NCBI GenBank assembly: GCA_035651815.1 | Contig: DASRFB010000023.1 | Coordinates: 186,001-250,000 of the forward strand | Origin: VBDM01 sp035651815 | GTDB lineage: Bacteria > Pseudomonadota > Gammaproteobacteria > Burkholderiales > SG8-39 | DNA: 64,000 bases | Direction: 5' to 3' | Shown: positions 16,531 through 27,402 of the stretch, one piece after another | Layout of the letters: every line of letters starts with the position of its first letter | How positions within the stretch are numbered: the stretch's first letter is position 1 | Translations under genes and position numbers: made by a program | The notes under the pieces: generated by a model | The model's input: only the letters and a program-made list of their open reading frames with translations | Told to the model about the DNA's origin: nothing | The model's database searches: none

Positions 16531-18255
16531 CTACATGCGATCGGTAAGATCGACGACGCGGATCAGCTCCTCGAGCGAGGTGGATCCATCGAGCACCCGC
16601 CGCACGCCGTCGTCGGCGAGCGTCCGGAAGCCGTTCGCGACCGCGGTCTTCTGCAGCTCGCGCCCGGTGGCGCGGTGCGCCACCAGCTCGTCGAGCTCCG
16701 CGTCCATCTTCAGGAGCTCCATGATCGCCATGCGGCCCTTGTACCCCTGATAGTCGCACTGGTCGCAGCCGACGGCCCGGTACAGCTTGGGCGAGCGCTC
16801 GCCGGCGCTGCCGAGCAGCGCGTGCTCGGCAGGGGTGGGCTCGTGCGGCTGCTTGCAGTGCTTGCACAGCCGCCGCACCAGGCGCTGCGCGATGATGCCG
16901 ATGATGTTACCGGCCAGGATGTCGGGGACGATGCCGATGTCGAGCAGCCGCGGAATCGCGCCGACCGCCGAGTTCGTGTGCAGCGTCGAATACACCTGGT
17001 GGCCGGTCATGGCGGCGCGGAACGCCATCGTGGCCGTGTCCTCGTCGCGGATTTCGCCGACCAGGATCACGTCCGGGTCCTGGCGCATGAGCGAGCGGAT
17101 GCCGTTGCCGAAATCCATCTTCGCCGCCTCGTTGATCGAGGTCTGGCGGATGAGCGTCATCGGATACTCGACCGGGTCCTCGAGGGTCATGATGTTGAGG
17201 CCGTCGGTGTTGATGTGATTCAGCACCGAGTACAGGGTCGTGGTCTTGCCGCTTCCGGTCGGTCCGGTGACGAGGATCAGCCCTTCGGGCCGCGCGATCA
17301 TCTTCTTGAGGAGTCCGAGCTGCTCCTGCGCGAGGCCCAGCCCGTCGAGCGGCACGATGCCCTTCTGGCGGTCCAGGATGCGCAGCACGATGTTCTCGCC
17401 GTGCGTCGTCGCCTGCGACGACACGCGGAAGTCCACCGCGCGACCGGTGAGCGTGAGCGATATCCGCCCATCCTGCGGTGCGCGCGTCTCGGCGATGTTC
17501 ATCTTCGACATCACCTTGATGCGCACCGCCATCGCCGGCCAGTAGGTCTTGTGCAGCGATCGGATTTGTCGCAGCACGCCGTCGATGCGGTAGCGGATGC
17601 GCAGGAAGTTCTGCTCGGGCTCGAAGTGGATGTCCGAGGCGCCGCGCTCGACCGAGTCCGCGAGCAGCGCGGCGATGAGCCGCACGACCGGCTGACTGTA
17701 GGCGTCGCCCGAGGCCTGCAAGCTCTGGTAGTCGATCTCGCCGGTCTCGATCTCGTGCAGGATCCCGTCGATCGAGAAGTCGTGCCCGTAGTACTGCTCG
17801 ATGGCGCGTGCGATCTCGGTCTCGCCGGCGAGCCGGGTCTCGAGCTCGAACTCGCCGCGCAGGTGGGCGCGCACCTGGTCGAGAGCGACGATGTTGTTCG
17901 TGTCGGCCAGCGCGATGATGAGCTTGCGCGTCTCGCGGTCGAGCGCGACGGGGAAGATGTGGTGGCGACGCGCGAAGTCGCGCGGAACGAGCTTGAGCGC
18001 GACCGAGTCGACGACGATCTGCGTCAGGTCGACGCTCTGCAGGCCGAGCTTCTCGGAGAGCGCGTCGCGCAGCGTCGCCTCGGACACGAAGCCGAGGTTC
18101 ACGAGCAGCTTGCCGACCGGCTGGTTGGTCTTCAGCTGCTCGAGCAGCGCAATCCGGAGCTGGTCCTCGGTGAGGATGCCCTGCGCGATCAGGATCTGGC
18201 CGATGTGGCGCTTGGCCGCGGGCCCGAGCTGGGGCGACATCCGGGGCGAGTTCAT
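16531..18255 (-). CDS. mshE: MSHA pilus assembly ATPase MshE (GspE/PilB family)
   Basis: A 574-residue hexameric extension ATPase. An N-terminal MshEN-type domain (GQILIAQGILTEDQLRIALL) covers about 15-150, the type of domain that binds c-di-GMP in Vibrio MshE. Walker A GPTGSGKTTT lies near 330 and Walker B with VILVGEIRDEDT near 397. Two Cys pairs (CKHC near 463, CDQC near 498) form the zinc site of the family. I chose the ATG at 18255, just after the mshN stop with AGGG before it; the next ATG (18240) is possible. No retraction ATPase is in the window. Confidence 0.94.
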   Translation of the reverse strand: MNSPRMSPQLGPAAKRHIGQILIAQGILTEDQLRIALLEQLKTNQPVGKLLVNLGFVSEATLRDALSEKLGLQSVDLTQIVVDSVALKLVPRDFARRHHIFPVALDRETRKLIIALADTNNIVALDQVRAHLRGEFELETRLAGETEIARAIEQYYGHDFSIDGILHEIETGEIDYQSLQASGDAYSQPVVRLIAALLADSVERGASDIHFEPEQNFLRIRYRIDGVLRQIRSLHKTYWPAMAVRIKVMSKMNIAETRAPQDGRISLTLTGRAVDFRVSSQATTHGENIVLRILDRQKGIVPLDGLGLAQEQLGLLKKMIARPEGLILVTGPTGSGKTTTLYSVLNHINTDGLNIMTLEDPVEYPMTLIRQTSINEAAKMDFGNGIRSLMRQDPDVILVGEIRDEDTATMAFRAAMTGHQVYSTLHTNSAVGAIPRLLDIGIVPDILAGNIIGIIAQRLVRRLCKHCKQPHEPTPAEHALLGSAGERSPKLYRAVGCDQCDYQGYKGRMAIMELLKMDAELDELVAHRATGRELQKTAVANGFRTLADDGVRRVLDGSTSLEELIRVVDLTDRM

Positions 18256-18262
18256 CAGCGCC

Positions 18263-19630
18263 CTATCTCTGCTGCAGGTCCCGCGCGCGCGCGGCGGCGA
18301 GCGCGCGATCGAAAGTCGCGGTGCGCCGATCGGCGAGCGCAAGCGAGCGCCGGTAGAACTCGATCGCCTGCGGCTTCTGGTGCAGATGATCGAGGCTCAC
18401 GGCGAGGTTGAACGCGTAATCGGGGTTTTCGGGATCGGCCGAGAGCGCCCGGAAATACGCCTGCTGCGCCTCGCTCCAGCGGCTTTGCAGCGCGTACTGG
18501 TTGCCGAGCGCGAACAGCAGCTGCGGTGAATCGGGCTGGCCCGCGAGCAGATTCTTGAGCCGGCTTTCGGAGGCCACCGGGTCGGCCTGGCTCAGCGCGA
18601 GCATGCCGGCCTGCGCGTAGCCGTCGCGGGGGTCGAGCTCCAGCAGCCGCAGATAGCGCGCCTGCGCCGTCTCGTAATTGCGCGTCCTGACGTCGATTGC
18701 CGCCATCCCGAGCAGCGCGTCGTGATTGCTCGGTTCGCGCTGGAGGACGCCCTGGTAGATCTGGCGTGCCGTCTCGAGATCGTTCGCCTGGAAGGCTTCG
18801 TACGCACGCTGCAGCTCCGGATCGATCTGCATCGACGGCGGGTTGATCGCGATCGACTGGCGCGCCGGGCCGGGCTCGGGCGCGTAGACGGAATCGGCGG
18901 CCCGGGGTGCGGGGGCCACCTGCCCTGGGGCGGCGCGCGCGGTTGGGACGAATGGCCGCGGCGCGGGAGCCGGCGCCGGCACCGCGGGCGCCGCGGATCG
19001 AACGCCCGGGCCCGCGGAGCGCTGCTGCTGCGGCGGCGCGCTGACCGGCACCGCGGTCGGCCCGGGGGCGGAATCCACCGACGCAGGCGTCGCGGCGCTC
19101 ACCGGTGGCAGCGGCCGCTGTGCCGCGGCGGACGCCGCCGCGGGGCGCTCCTTCGCATCGCGCGCCGCCTGGGTGTTGTACGAGTAGCGCGGCTGAAGCT
19201 GCCACCAGACGTACCCGCCGTATGCGACCGCGACGAGGCCGAGCGCGATCAGCGTGGCGTAGAACGGTCGTCTCGGGTTGTAATCGATTTCCTTCACCTC
19301 GAACAGCCGCCGCGCCGCGTCCTGGTTCTCCGCCGTGGCGCGCTCGCCGCGCGATCCGTCGGAGCGCGGCGCGGGCTGCGGATCCGGCGCCATCTCAAGC
19401 TCGAGCCGCTGCGGCTTGCCGCCCTCGCGGGTCTCGGCGGGTGGCGATTTCGCGGACGGCAGGTCGTCAGTATGGATCTCGACGTGCTCGCCGATGTCCG
19501 GCAGCTTCTCGCGCGTGATGACCGGCTTGGCCGCCTCGGGCGCCGGCTCCGGATCCCGCACGGGACCGGTGCCGGCCGCGCGCTGCTTCGCGAGCTCGGC
19601 TTTCTTCAGGGCCTCGAGGAGCAGGCTCAT
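18263..19630 (-). CDS. mshN: MSHA biogenesis protein MshN (TPR protein)
   Basis: A 455-residue bitopic protein. It begins MSLLLEALKKAELAKQRAAG, the start typical of MshN/GspB-like proteins. One helix at about 123-142 (FYATLIALGLVAVAYGGYVW) is followed by an Ala/Pro-rich linker (about 160-270) and then TPR repeats to the C-terminus (DPELQRAYEAFQANDLETAR). It is expected to reside in the inner membrane with the TPRs in the periplasm, near the secretin. Its ATG overlaps the mshL stop (ATGA). Confidence 0.85.
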   Translation of the reverse strand: MSLLLEALKKAELAKQRAAGTGPVRDPEPAPEAAKPVITREKLPDIGEHVEIHTDDLPSAKSPPAETREGGKPQRLELEMAPDPQPAPRSDGSRGERATAENQDAARRLFEVKEIDYNPRRPFYATLIALGLVAVAYGGYVWWQLQPRYSYNTQAARDAKERPAAASAAAQRPLPPVSAATPASVDSAPGPTAVPVSAPPQQQRSAGPGVRSAAPAVPAPAPAPRPFVPTARAAPGQVAPAPRAADSVYAPEPGPARQSIAINPPSMQIDPELQRAYEAFQANDLETARQIYQGVLQREPSNHDALLGMAAIDVRTRNYETAQARYLRLLELDPRDGYAQAGMLALSQADPVASESRLKNLLAGQPDSPQLLFALGNQYALQSRWSEAQQAYFRALSADPENPDYAFNLAVSLDHLHQKPQAIEFYRRSLALADRRTATFDRALAAARARDLQQR

Positions 19631-21390
19631 GGCGGCGAGAGGGGACCGCCCAGCGGCGTCTGCTTGCCCGGATTCATGCGGCCGATGAAGTTCTCGTCCG
19701 GGACGCTGCTGCGGAAAGCGCGGTAGTCACCGTCGATGCTCGGGTCCTTGACCACCACGGGCCGCAGGAACACGACCAGCTCGGTCTTGACGTTCGCCTT
19801 GTTGCGCTGGGTGAAGAAGCCGCCGATGAGCGGGATCTCCGCGAGCAAGGGCACCCGGTCCTGCGTGTCGCTGATGGAATCCTGGATCAGGCCGCCGAGC
19901 ACGGCGATCTGGCCGCTGTTGACCTTCATCATCGACTCCATCTCGCGCGTCTGCACCTCGGGAATGCGGCTGACGATGGGCTGGCAGGCGGCGGCCGCCG
20001 TGGGCGCCGAGCCGCACGGGCTGGCGAGCGACGGATTGGGATCGTTCACGAAGCTGATGATGCGCGACACGCTCGGCTTCACGTTGAGCAGCACCGTGTC
20101 GGTGTCGCTGATCTGCGGCGTGACGTTCATGACGAAGCCGACCGGCACGACGTTCGGCGTCGTCGTGAAAGCCGTGGTCACGACCGTCTGCGTCGCCGTC
20201 TGGTTCGCCTGCACCGTAAAATAGACGCGGTTGTCGACGACTTTCAGGATCGCGGTCTGGTTGTTGATGACCGACAGCTTCGGGCTCGAGAGCACGCGCA
20301 CGGTGCCGAACGACTCGAGCAACCTGATGGTGGCGCTGATGCCGCTCGCGACGTAGCCGAGGACGAACATGTTCGTATTCACGCCGGCCGGGCTGCCGGA
20401 GCTGGTCTGCGCTACGTTGAACCCGGCGGGCCCCGTCCGCAGGAGCGACCAATCGATGCCTTGCTGATACTGATTGTTCAGCTGCACCTCGGCGATCGTC
20501 GCCTCGATCAGCACCTGGCGCTTGGCGTTGACCAGGACCTGGTCGAGGAACTCCTGGATCTTTTCGTGCTGCCGCGAGGTCGCGCGGAGCGTCAGTACTC
20601 CGGCCTCGGGGTTCGCGATCACGGACGCCGCCTCGCGGAACGTTGCGCTCGGAACGGCGACGGGCGGCTGCGAAGGAGCGGTGCCGGCGACGCCGCCTGC
20701 GATCGTCGATGCGGCGGCTGCCGATTGAGACGGCGCGACCACCGTCCCCGCGGGAATGATCTTGTCGGTCTCGCGCAGGATGTCCTTAACGTTGTCGACG
20801 AGCGTCTCCCAGAACTTGTTCGTCGCCGTGCTGCGCACCGTCGTGTTGGAGGCGTTGAGCGCCGCGCCGCCGCCGGCCCCCGGGCCGCCGGCGCCGGTCG
20901 TCCCCGATGAGATCTGGCTCGAGACGCCGACCGTCGCGACCGTGGCGCGGTCCATGTTGACGTAATCGATCTTGTAGACCCGCAGATACGGCGAGTCGGG
21001 CATGACGACGAGGTTGGGCCCGTCGAGCTCCCATCGCATGTCGACCTGCTTCGCGATGCGAGCGAGCAGCTGCGGCAGCGTCTGATCGATCGCGTTCAGC
21101 GTCACCGTGCCCACGATGCCCGGATGGACGTCGACATTGAGCTTCGCATCGCGCGCGAGCGCGAACAACAGCTCCTGCACGCGCACGTTGTTCACGACGA
21201 CGGTATACGTCTCCGGACGCGAGGTGGGTTTCGGCTTCGGAATGATTGTCGAAATCTGAACAGGCGGGGGGATGCTGCCCGCGGATTCGGTGTCCGGACG
21301 AATGTGCGTGTCGGCGCTCCGCATGGGCGCGTGGGTGCAGGCCGCGACCATCAAGGCCATGCCGGACATAACCACGCGGACTGACTTCAT
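19627..21390 (-). CDS. mshL: MSHA outer-membrane secretin MshL
   Basis: A 587-residue secretin with a lipoprotein signal (lipobox MVAAC, Cys18). An STN/N-domain region starts near 60 (YTVVVNNVRVQELLFALARD). The secretin domain occupies about 270-560, with FLDQVLVNAKRQVLIEATIA, the gate region around VLSSPKLSVINNQTA and the C-terminal IPLIGGFFTQRNKANVKTEL. It forms the pilus exit pore. A Gly/Ala-rich low-complexity stretch (about 165-175) interrupts the N-domains. A -10-like TATACT lies 61-66 bases upstream. Confidence 0.93.
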   Translation of the reverse strand: MKSVRVVMSGMALMVAACTHAPMRSADTHIRPDTESAGSIPPPVQISTIIPKPKPTSRPETYTVVVNNVRVQELLFALARDAKLNVDVHPGIVGTVTLNAIDQTLPQLLARIAKQVDMRWELDGPNLVVMPDSPYLRVYKIDYVNMDRATVATVGVSSQISSGTTGAGGPGAGGGAALNASNTTVRSTATNKFWETLVDNVKDILRETDKIIPAGTVVAPSQSAAAASTIAGGVAGTAPSQPPVAVPSATFREAASVIANPEAGVLTLRATSRQHEKIQEFLDQVLVNAKRQVLIEATIAEVQLNNQYQQGIDWSLLRTGPAGFNVAQTSSGSPAGVNTNMFVLGYVASGISATIRLLESFGTVRVLSSPKLSVINNQTAILKVVDNRVYFTVQANQTATQTVVTTAFTTTPNVVPVGFVMNVTPQISDTDTVLLNVKPSVSRIISFVNDPNPSLASPCGSAPTAAAACQPIVSRIPEVQTREMESMMKVNSGQIAVLGGLIQDSISDTQDRVPLLAEIPLIGGFFTQRNKANVKTELVVFLRPVVVKDPSIDGDYRAFRSSVPDENFIGRMNPGKQTPLGGPLSPP

Positions 21391-21450
21391 GTTATGAGGG
21401 CCCCCCTGTTCGGCAACGCGCCCCGCGCGCCGTGGGCGATTTCGCTGATC

Positions 21451-21456
21451 AGTATA
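21451..21456 (-). promoter_or_regulatory. Possible -10 box upstream of mshL
   Basis: TATACT on the minus strand lies in the 117-base gap between mshM and mshL, the largest gap in this operon. I see no convincing -35 box at the right distance. It may be an internal promoter or chance. Confidence 0.3.
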
Positions 21457-21507
21457 ACAGATCGGTCTAAGAATCTGATTTAACGAGCTAAAAAAACTCC
21501 TTTATCC

Positions 21508-22971
21508 TCATTGCCGATTCTGGCTCCGCATGCGTTCGAAGCTGCGCGGATAAGGCCCCTGGGCGCGCAGCAGCGGGGGGAGCCCGTTTGCCGCGGCCAG
21601 CGCCTCGCGCGCGTCCGCATAGCTGCCGAATGCCACCCGGTAGTGCTGCTTTCCACCGAATTTGACGCTGTAGACGAGGAGCTCGTCCGCAGGGACGACT
21701 TTCGCAGCTTTTAGCAAGAAGTTCTCCAAGTCCTGGGTGTCGCCCGCGTCGACGGTCAGCAACTGGATCGCCTGTCGCTCCCCAGGCGCTGCTTCGAGCA
21801 GGTTCTGCGTGGCCGCGAGCCGATCGCGCCACAGTGGCACCGCCGTTGCCTCCTGCCGCGCGGGCGCCTCGTCGCCGGTAACCGAAAGCTTAGCGCGTTT
21901 GGTAACTTTCGGGTTGGACGATCCGGCAGCAACCGGAACCGCGGGATCCGGCGCTGGCGTGGGCTGCGGCGCCGTCGACTGCGGCGCGGCGGCCGCGGGA
22001 GGCTGGGCAGCCGCGGCCATGGCGGGCCCCACCGCCGCGCGGACCCCCGGCGGGGGATCCGCACGACCGGAGTCGGAGAGCAGGGCGTGCAGCGTCCAGC
22101 CGACCCCGAGCGCAGCCGCGAGCGCTCCGATCGCGGCCGCGATCCTCCCGAAGCGGCGCGCGGGACGGTAGAAGTTCGAGTCGCCGATCGCGCGCCGGAC
22201 CTCGCGCGCGCCGACGGCGTGCGAGCCCGACGCGAACGCGGCGAGCAGTGCCTTGTCGGCGAGAATGTTGACGCGTCGCGTCAGGCCGTGCGAAGCCTGC
22301 GCGATCAGCTCGAGTGCCTGCCGCGTGAAGACGTTCGGCCCGCGATAGCCGGCCGCGCGCATGCGGAACTCGACGTAGCTTTCGACGTCCGGGCGCCGCA
22401 GCGGATCCAGCCGGAAGCTGTGGGTGATGCGCTCCTTGAGCTGGCGCATGTCGCCGGTATCGAGCAGGTCGTCGAGCTCGGGCTGCCCGAACAGCACGAT
22501 TTGCAGGAGCTTGTGGCGGTTCGCCTCGAGGTTCGAGAGCAGCCGGATTTCCTCGAGCGTCGGCTTGGGCATCGCGTGCGCCTCGTCGATCAGCACCACG
22601 ACGCGGCGTCCATCCGCGAACAACGCGATGAGCCGGTCCTGCAGCGCGCGCAGCAGGCGCGCCGAGCGCAGCTCGCCCATTTCGAAGCCGAGCTCGTCGG
22701 CGATGGCGAGCAGGATCTCGTCGGCGGACAGGGAGGGATTGGCGAGGAAAACGGTCTCGACGTTCTTCGGCAGCCGCTCCATGAGGACGCGGCACAGCAT
22801 GGTCTTGCCGCTGCCCACCTCGCCCGAGACCTTGACGATGCCCTCGTCCTGCGAGATGGCGTAGACGAGCGCCTCGAGCGTCGCGCCGCGGTTGGCGCCC
22901 TGGAAGAAGAACTCGGTGTTCGGCGTGATCCGGAACGGCGGCTCGCTCAGCCCGAAGTGGTCCAGGTACAT
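21508..22971 (-). CDS. mshM: MSHA biogenesis ATPase MshM with C-terminal SPOR domain (ExeA family)
   Basis: A 487-residue protein. An AAA ATPase of the ExeA type fills residues 1 to about 265: MYLDHFGLSEPPFRITPNTE, Walker A GEVGSGKT at 50-57, Walker B VVVLIDEAH near 125. One helix follows at about 275-295, then an Ala/Pro linker, and a SPOR-like peptidoglycan-binding domain at about 424-485 (YSVKFGGKQHYRVAFGSYAD). ExeA-type proteins help place the secretin through the cell wall. It lies 31 bases after the regulator gene, in the same operon. Confidence 0.88.
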   Translation of the reverse strand: MYLDHFGLSEPPFRITPNTEFFFQGANRGATLEALVYAISQDEGIVKVSGEVGSGKTMLCRVLMERLPKNVETVFLANPSLSADEILLAIADELGFEMGELRSARLLRALQDRLIALFADGRRVVVLIDEAHAMPKPTLEEIRLLSNLEANRHKLLQIVLFGQPELDDLLDTGDMRQLKERITHSFRLDPLRRPDVESYVEFRMRAAGYRGPNVFTRQALELIAQASHGLTRRVNILADKALLAAFASGSHAVGAREVRRAIGDSNFYRPARRFGRIAAAIGALAAALGVGWTLHALLSDSGRADPPPGVRAAVGPAMAAAAQPPAAAAPQSTAPQPTPAPDPAVPVAAGSSNPKVTKRAKLSVTGDEAPARQEATAVPLWRDRLAATQNLLEAAPGERQAIQLLTVDAGDTQDLENFLLKAAKVVPADELLVYSVKFGGKQHYRVAFGSYADAREALAAANGLPPLLRAQGPYPRSFERMRSQNRQ

Positions 22972-23002
22972 GGAGGGGCCCGCTCGAGAACCGTCCGCGG
23001 TG

Positions 23003-24419
<1,417 letters not shown>

Positions 24420-24439
<20 letters not shown>

Positions 24440-25154
24440 TCGTTTCTTCGATACACCTCAGAAAGGCGCTCTCGAGACTGTCCACGGCGTAGCGCCGGAG
24501 CAGCTCCGACGGCGGACCCACATAGGCCAGCCTCCCTTCGTGCAGCACGGCCATATGGTCGCAGATTTCCTCGATGTCCGCGAGAGAATGCGCGCTCAAA
24601 AACACCGTCCGCGCGTCAGATTTCCGCTGCAGCAGCACCCGTTTCACGCCGGCGCGAGCCCGGGGGTCGAGGCCGCTCATGGGCTCGTCGAGCACATAGA
24701 GGTCGCGCGCCGACGCGAGGCAGGCGGCGAGCCCGAGCTTCTGGGTCGTTCCCTTGGAGTACGTGCGCACTGGCTTGTCGAGCGTCGCGCGATCGAGCTC
24801 GAGCGCGTCGAGCGCGGCCTCGTCCGCCTCGCCCGGGCCGCCGGAGAGGCGCCGCATGGCACCGAGGAACTCGCGACCGGTCAGGAAATGCGGCGGCACG
24901 AAGTTCTCCGGCAGGAACGCCAGCCGCGCGCGCGACTCGGGGCGTCGGTGATCGATGCCGTGCAGCTCGATGGTACCCGCGTCGATGTCGACGAAGTCGA
25001 GCAGGCACTTCATCAGCGTGGTCTTCCCGGCGCCGTTGACGCCCGCAACGCCGAAGACTTCGCCGGCGCCGAGCTCCAGATCGATCTGGCGCAGCACCGT
25101 GACGCCGCCGTAGCTCTTGCCGACTCCCTGAAATCGGATCACCGGCTGGTGCAT
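24420..25154 (-). CDS. ABC transporter ATPase, likely partner of the distant ABC-2 permease
   Basis: A 244-residue ABC ATPase with Walker A GVNGAGKTT near residue 38, a modified signature (TYSKGTTQKLG near 130 instead of LSGGQ) and Walker B with YVLDEPMSGLDP near 153. The KGxxQKLG signature is typical of NosF/CcmA/GldA-like ATPases that work with ABC-2 permeases. No permease is adjacent; the orphan ABC-2 permease at 7381-8145 is the probable mate. It is the first gene of the operon that continues into the regulator and MSHA genes. The open frame upstream of 25154 runs into the promoter region and is not coding. Confidence 0.88.
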
Positions 25155-25268
25155 GGGACCTCGCCAGCCCTGTTCGAGTGCGCCCGATGATAGCGCGCTT
25201 TGCCCGCGCCGCGAAGCATCGTCACGCGCTCGCTCTCGGTCCGGAAGCGATCGTACGCGGTTGTACGC

Positions 25269-25274
25269 TAGAAT
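25269..25274 (+). promoter_or_regulatory. Possible -10 box of the mla operon
   Basis: TAGAAT lies 28 bases upstream of the mlaF GTG in the 147-base gap shared with the divergent ABC ATPase gene. No clear -35 box is seen. The same TAGAAT hexamer precedes hisG. Confidence 0.35.
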
Positions 25275-25301
25275 TGCCGCTTTTCCCCGATCCCGCCGAT
25301 C

Positions 25302-26108
25302 GTGCCCACGGACAATCTGGTCGAAATCGAGAGCGTCACGTTCGGCTACGATCAGCGCACCGTACTGCACGGCATCAATCTCACCGTCCCGAAAGGCGCC
25401 GTGGTGGCCATCATGGGCCTGTCCGGGTGCGGAAAGACGACGCTGCTGCGGCTGATCGCCGGCGCGATCCGCGCCACGCGCGGCGACGTGCGGGTCGCCG
25501 GCGAGCGCTTGAACGAGCTGTCCGACGTCGGGCTGTTCGCCCTGCGCCGCGAGATGGGCATGCTGTTCCAGTTCGGCGCCTTGTTCACCGACATGTCGGT
25601 CTTCGACAACGTCGCATTCCAGGTGCGCGAGCACACGCGGCTGCCCGCCGCGATCGCGCGCGATCTCGTGCTCATGAAGCTCGAGTCCGTGGGGCTGCGC
25701 GGCGCCGCCGATCTCATGCCGTCAGAGCTCTCCGGCGGCATGGCGCGACGCGTCGCGCTCGCGCGCACGATCGCGCTCGATCCGTCGCTGATCATGTACG
25801 ACGAGCCGTTCGCCGGCCTTGATCCGGTGTCGCTCGGCGTGATCGGTCAGCTCATCCGCAAGCTCAACGACGCGCTCGGCGCCACCTCGATCATCGTGAC
25901 CCACGACGTGGCCGAGGCGCTCGAGATCGTCGACTACGTCTATTACATGTCGGCCGGACGCATCGAGTTCCGCGGTACGCCGGCCGAGGTGCGCGCCTCG
26001 CGCCATCCGTCGCTCCGGCAGTTTGCTTACGGCGAGCCCGACGGGCCCGTTCCGTTCCACTATCCCGCGCCCGATTATCGCGCGGACCTCGCCGCCGGAT
26101 CGGCATGA
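25302..26108 (+). CDS. mlaF: Phospholipid transport ATPase MlaF
   Basis: A 268-residue ABC ATPase of the Mla system, which keeps the outer membrane asymmetric by moving phospholipids between membranes. Walker A GLSGCGKTT lies near residue 42, the signature SGGMARRVALAR near 146 and Walker B with IMYDEPFAGLDP near 165. The start is GTG. It overlaps mlaE by 4 bases (ATGA) and opens the operon mlaF-mlaE-mlaD-mlaA-mlaC-mlaB. Confidence 0.95.
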   Translation: MPTDNLVEIESVTFGYDQRTVLHGINLTVPKGAVVAIMGLSGCGKTTLLRLIAGAIRATRGDVRVAGERLNELSDVGLFALRREMGMLFQFGALFTDMSVFDNVAFQVREHTRLPAAIARDLVLMKLESVGLRGAADLMPSELSGGMARRVALARTIALDPSLIMYDEPFAGLDPVSLGVIGQLIRKLNDALGATSIIVTHDVAEALEIVDYVYYMSAGRIEFRGTPAEVRASRHPSLRQFAYGEPDGPVPFHYPAPDYRADLAAGSA

Positions 26109-26902
26109 TGTCGCGCGTCGCCGAAATGCTGCGGGCGCTCGGCGCCCGGGTGGTTACCCAGTGGGTATGGCGCGTCGGTTTCGCGAGCCGCTTCTTCTGG
26201 CTTATGCTCGCCGGTTCGGGCACGAGCTTCCGGCGCTTCTCGCTCACCATCCGGGAGATCTATTTCGCGGGGGTCCTGTCCCTCGTCATCATCCTGGTGT
26301 CGGGTCTCTTCGTCGGGATGGTGCTCGGCCTGCAGGGCTACGACACCCTGGTGCGCTACGGCTCGTCCGAGGCGCTCGGCGTCCTGGTGTCGCTCTCGCT
26401 CGTGCGCGAGCTCGGGCCCGTGGTCGCGGGCCTGCTGTTCGCGAGCCGCGCGGGCAGCGCGATCACTGCCGAGATCGGATTGATGAAGGCGACAGAACAG
26501 CTGTCGGCGATGGAGATGATGGCCGTCGATCCCATCGCGCGGGTGGTCGCGCCGCGCTTCTGGGCGGGCGTCATCTCCATGCCGCTGCTCGCGGCGCTGT
26601 TCTCGGCGATGGGCGTCTTCGGCGGCTACCTGGTCGGCGTGCGCCTGATCGGCGTCGACGAGGGATCGTTCTGGTCGCAGATGCAGGCGGCCGTGGACTT
26701 CCGCGAGGACGTCCTCAACGGAATACTCAAGAGCCTGGTGTTCGGCGTGGCGGTGACGTGGATAGCGGTGTTCGAGGGCTACGACGCGCCGCCGACGGCC
26801 GAAGGCGTGTCGCGCGCGACGACGCGGACCGTGGTCACGTCCTCGCTCGCGATCCTCGCTCTCGATTTCGTTTTGACCGCGCTGATGTTCAGGGGAGCTT
26901 GA
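26105..26902 (+). CDS. mlaE: Phospholipid transport permease MlaE
   Basis: A 265-residue MlaE/YrbE permease with about five or six helices. Family motifs are visible: REIYFAGVLSLVIILVSGLF, then LVRELGPVVAGLLFASRAGS near 100 and ATEQLSAMEMMAVDP near 129. It forms the inner-membrane complex with MlaF, MlaD and MlaB. Length and spacing are normal. Confidence 0.96.
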   Translation: MMSRVAEMLRALGARVVTQWVWRVGFASRFFWLMLAGSGTSFRRFSLTIREIYFAGVLSLVIILVSGLFVGMVLGLQGYDTLVRYGSSEALGVLVSLSLVRELGPVVAGLLFASRAGSAITAEIGLMKATEQLSAMEMMAVDPIARVVAPRFWAGVISMPLLAALFSAMGVFGGYLVGVRLIGVDEGSFWSQMQAAVDFREDVLNGILKSLVFGVAVTWIAVFEGYDAPPTAEGVSRATTRTVVTSSLAILALDFVLTALMFRGA

Positions 26903-26906
26903 TCCA

Positions 26907-27389
26907 ATGATGACCCGCAAGGAACTCGATCTCTGGGTGGGACTGTTCGTGGTGATCGGCATCGGGGCGATGCTGTTTCTGTCGCTCAAGGTCGCGAACC
27001 TCGCCTCCTTCTCCGCTTCGGACACGTACTCGGTGACGGCCAAGTTCGACAACATCGGCGGACTGAAGGTGCGCGCGCCGGTGAAGAGCGCCGGCGTCGT
27101 GGTCGGCCGCGTCGGGGAGATCCGCTTCGACAACGAGTCGTTCGAGGCGGTGGTCGTGCTCAACGTCGACAGCCACTATCAGTTTCCGCGCGACACCTCG
27201 GCGAAGATCCTCACCTCGGGGCTGCTCGGCGAGCAGTACATCGGTCTCACCGCGGGCGGCGACTCGGTCAACTTGAAGGCCGGCGACGCGTTGAAGATCA
27301 CTCAGTCCGCCGTCGTGCTGGAAAATCTGATCGGACAGTTCTTGTACAATAAGGCGTCCGAAGGCGGCAGCGGAGACGGCAAGAAGTAG
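26907..27389 (+). CDS. mlaD: Phospholipid transport MCE-domain protein MlaD
   Basis: A 160-residue protein with an N-terminal anchor (LWVGLFVVIGIGAMLFLSLK) and one MCE domain. The domain holds KFDNIGGLKVRAPVKSAGVV and the hydrophobic pore segment GLLGEQYIGLTAG. It forms the periplasmic hexameric ring on MlaE. The start is ATGATG, so 26907 or 26910; the difference is one Met. Confidence 0.95.
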   Translation: MMTRKELDLWVGLFVVIGIGAMLFLSLKVANLASFSASDTYSVTAKFDNIGGLKVRAPVKSAGVVVGRVGEIRFDNESFEAVVVLNVDSHYQFPRDTSAKILTSGLLGEQYIGLTAGGDSVNLKAGDALKITQSAVVLENLIGQFLYNKASEGGSGDGKK

Positions 27390-27402
27390 GAATGCAGGGC
27401 GA

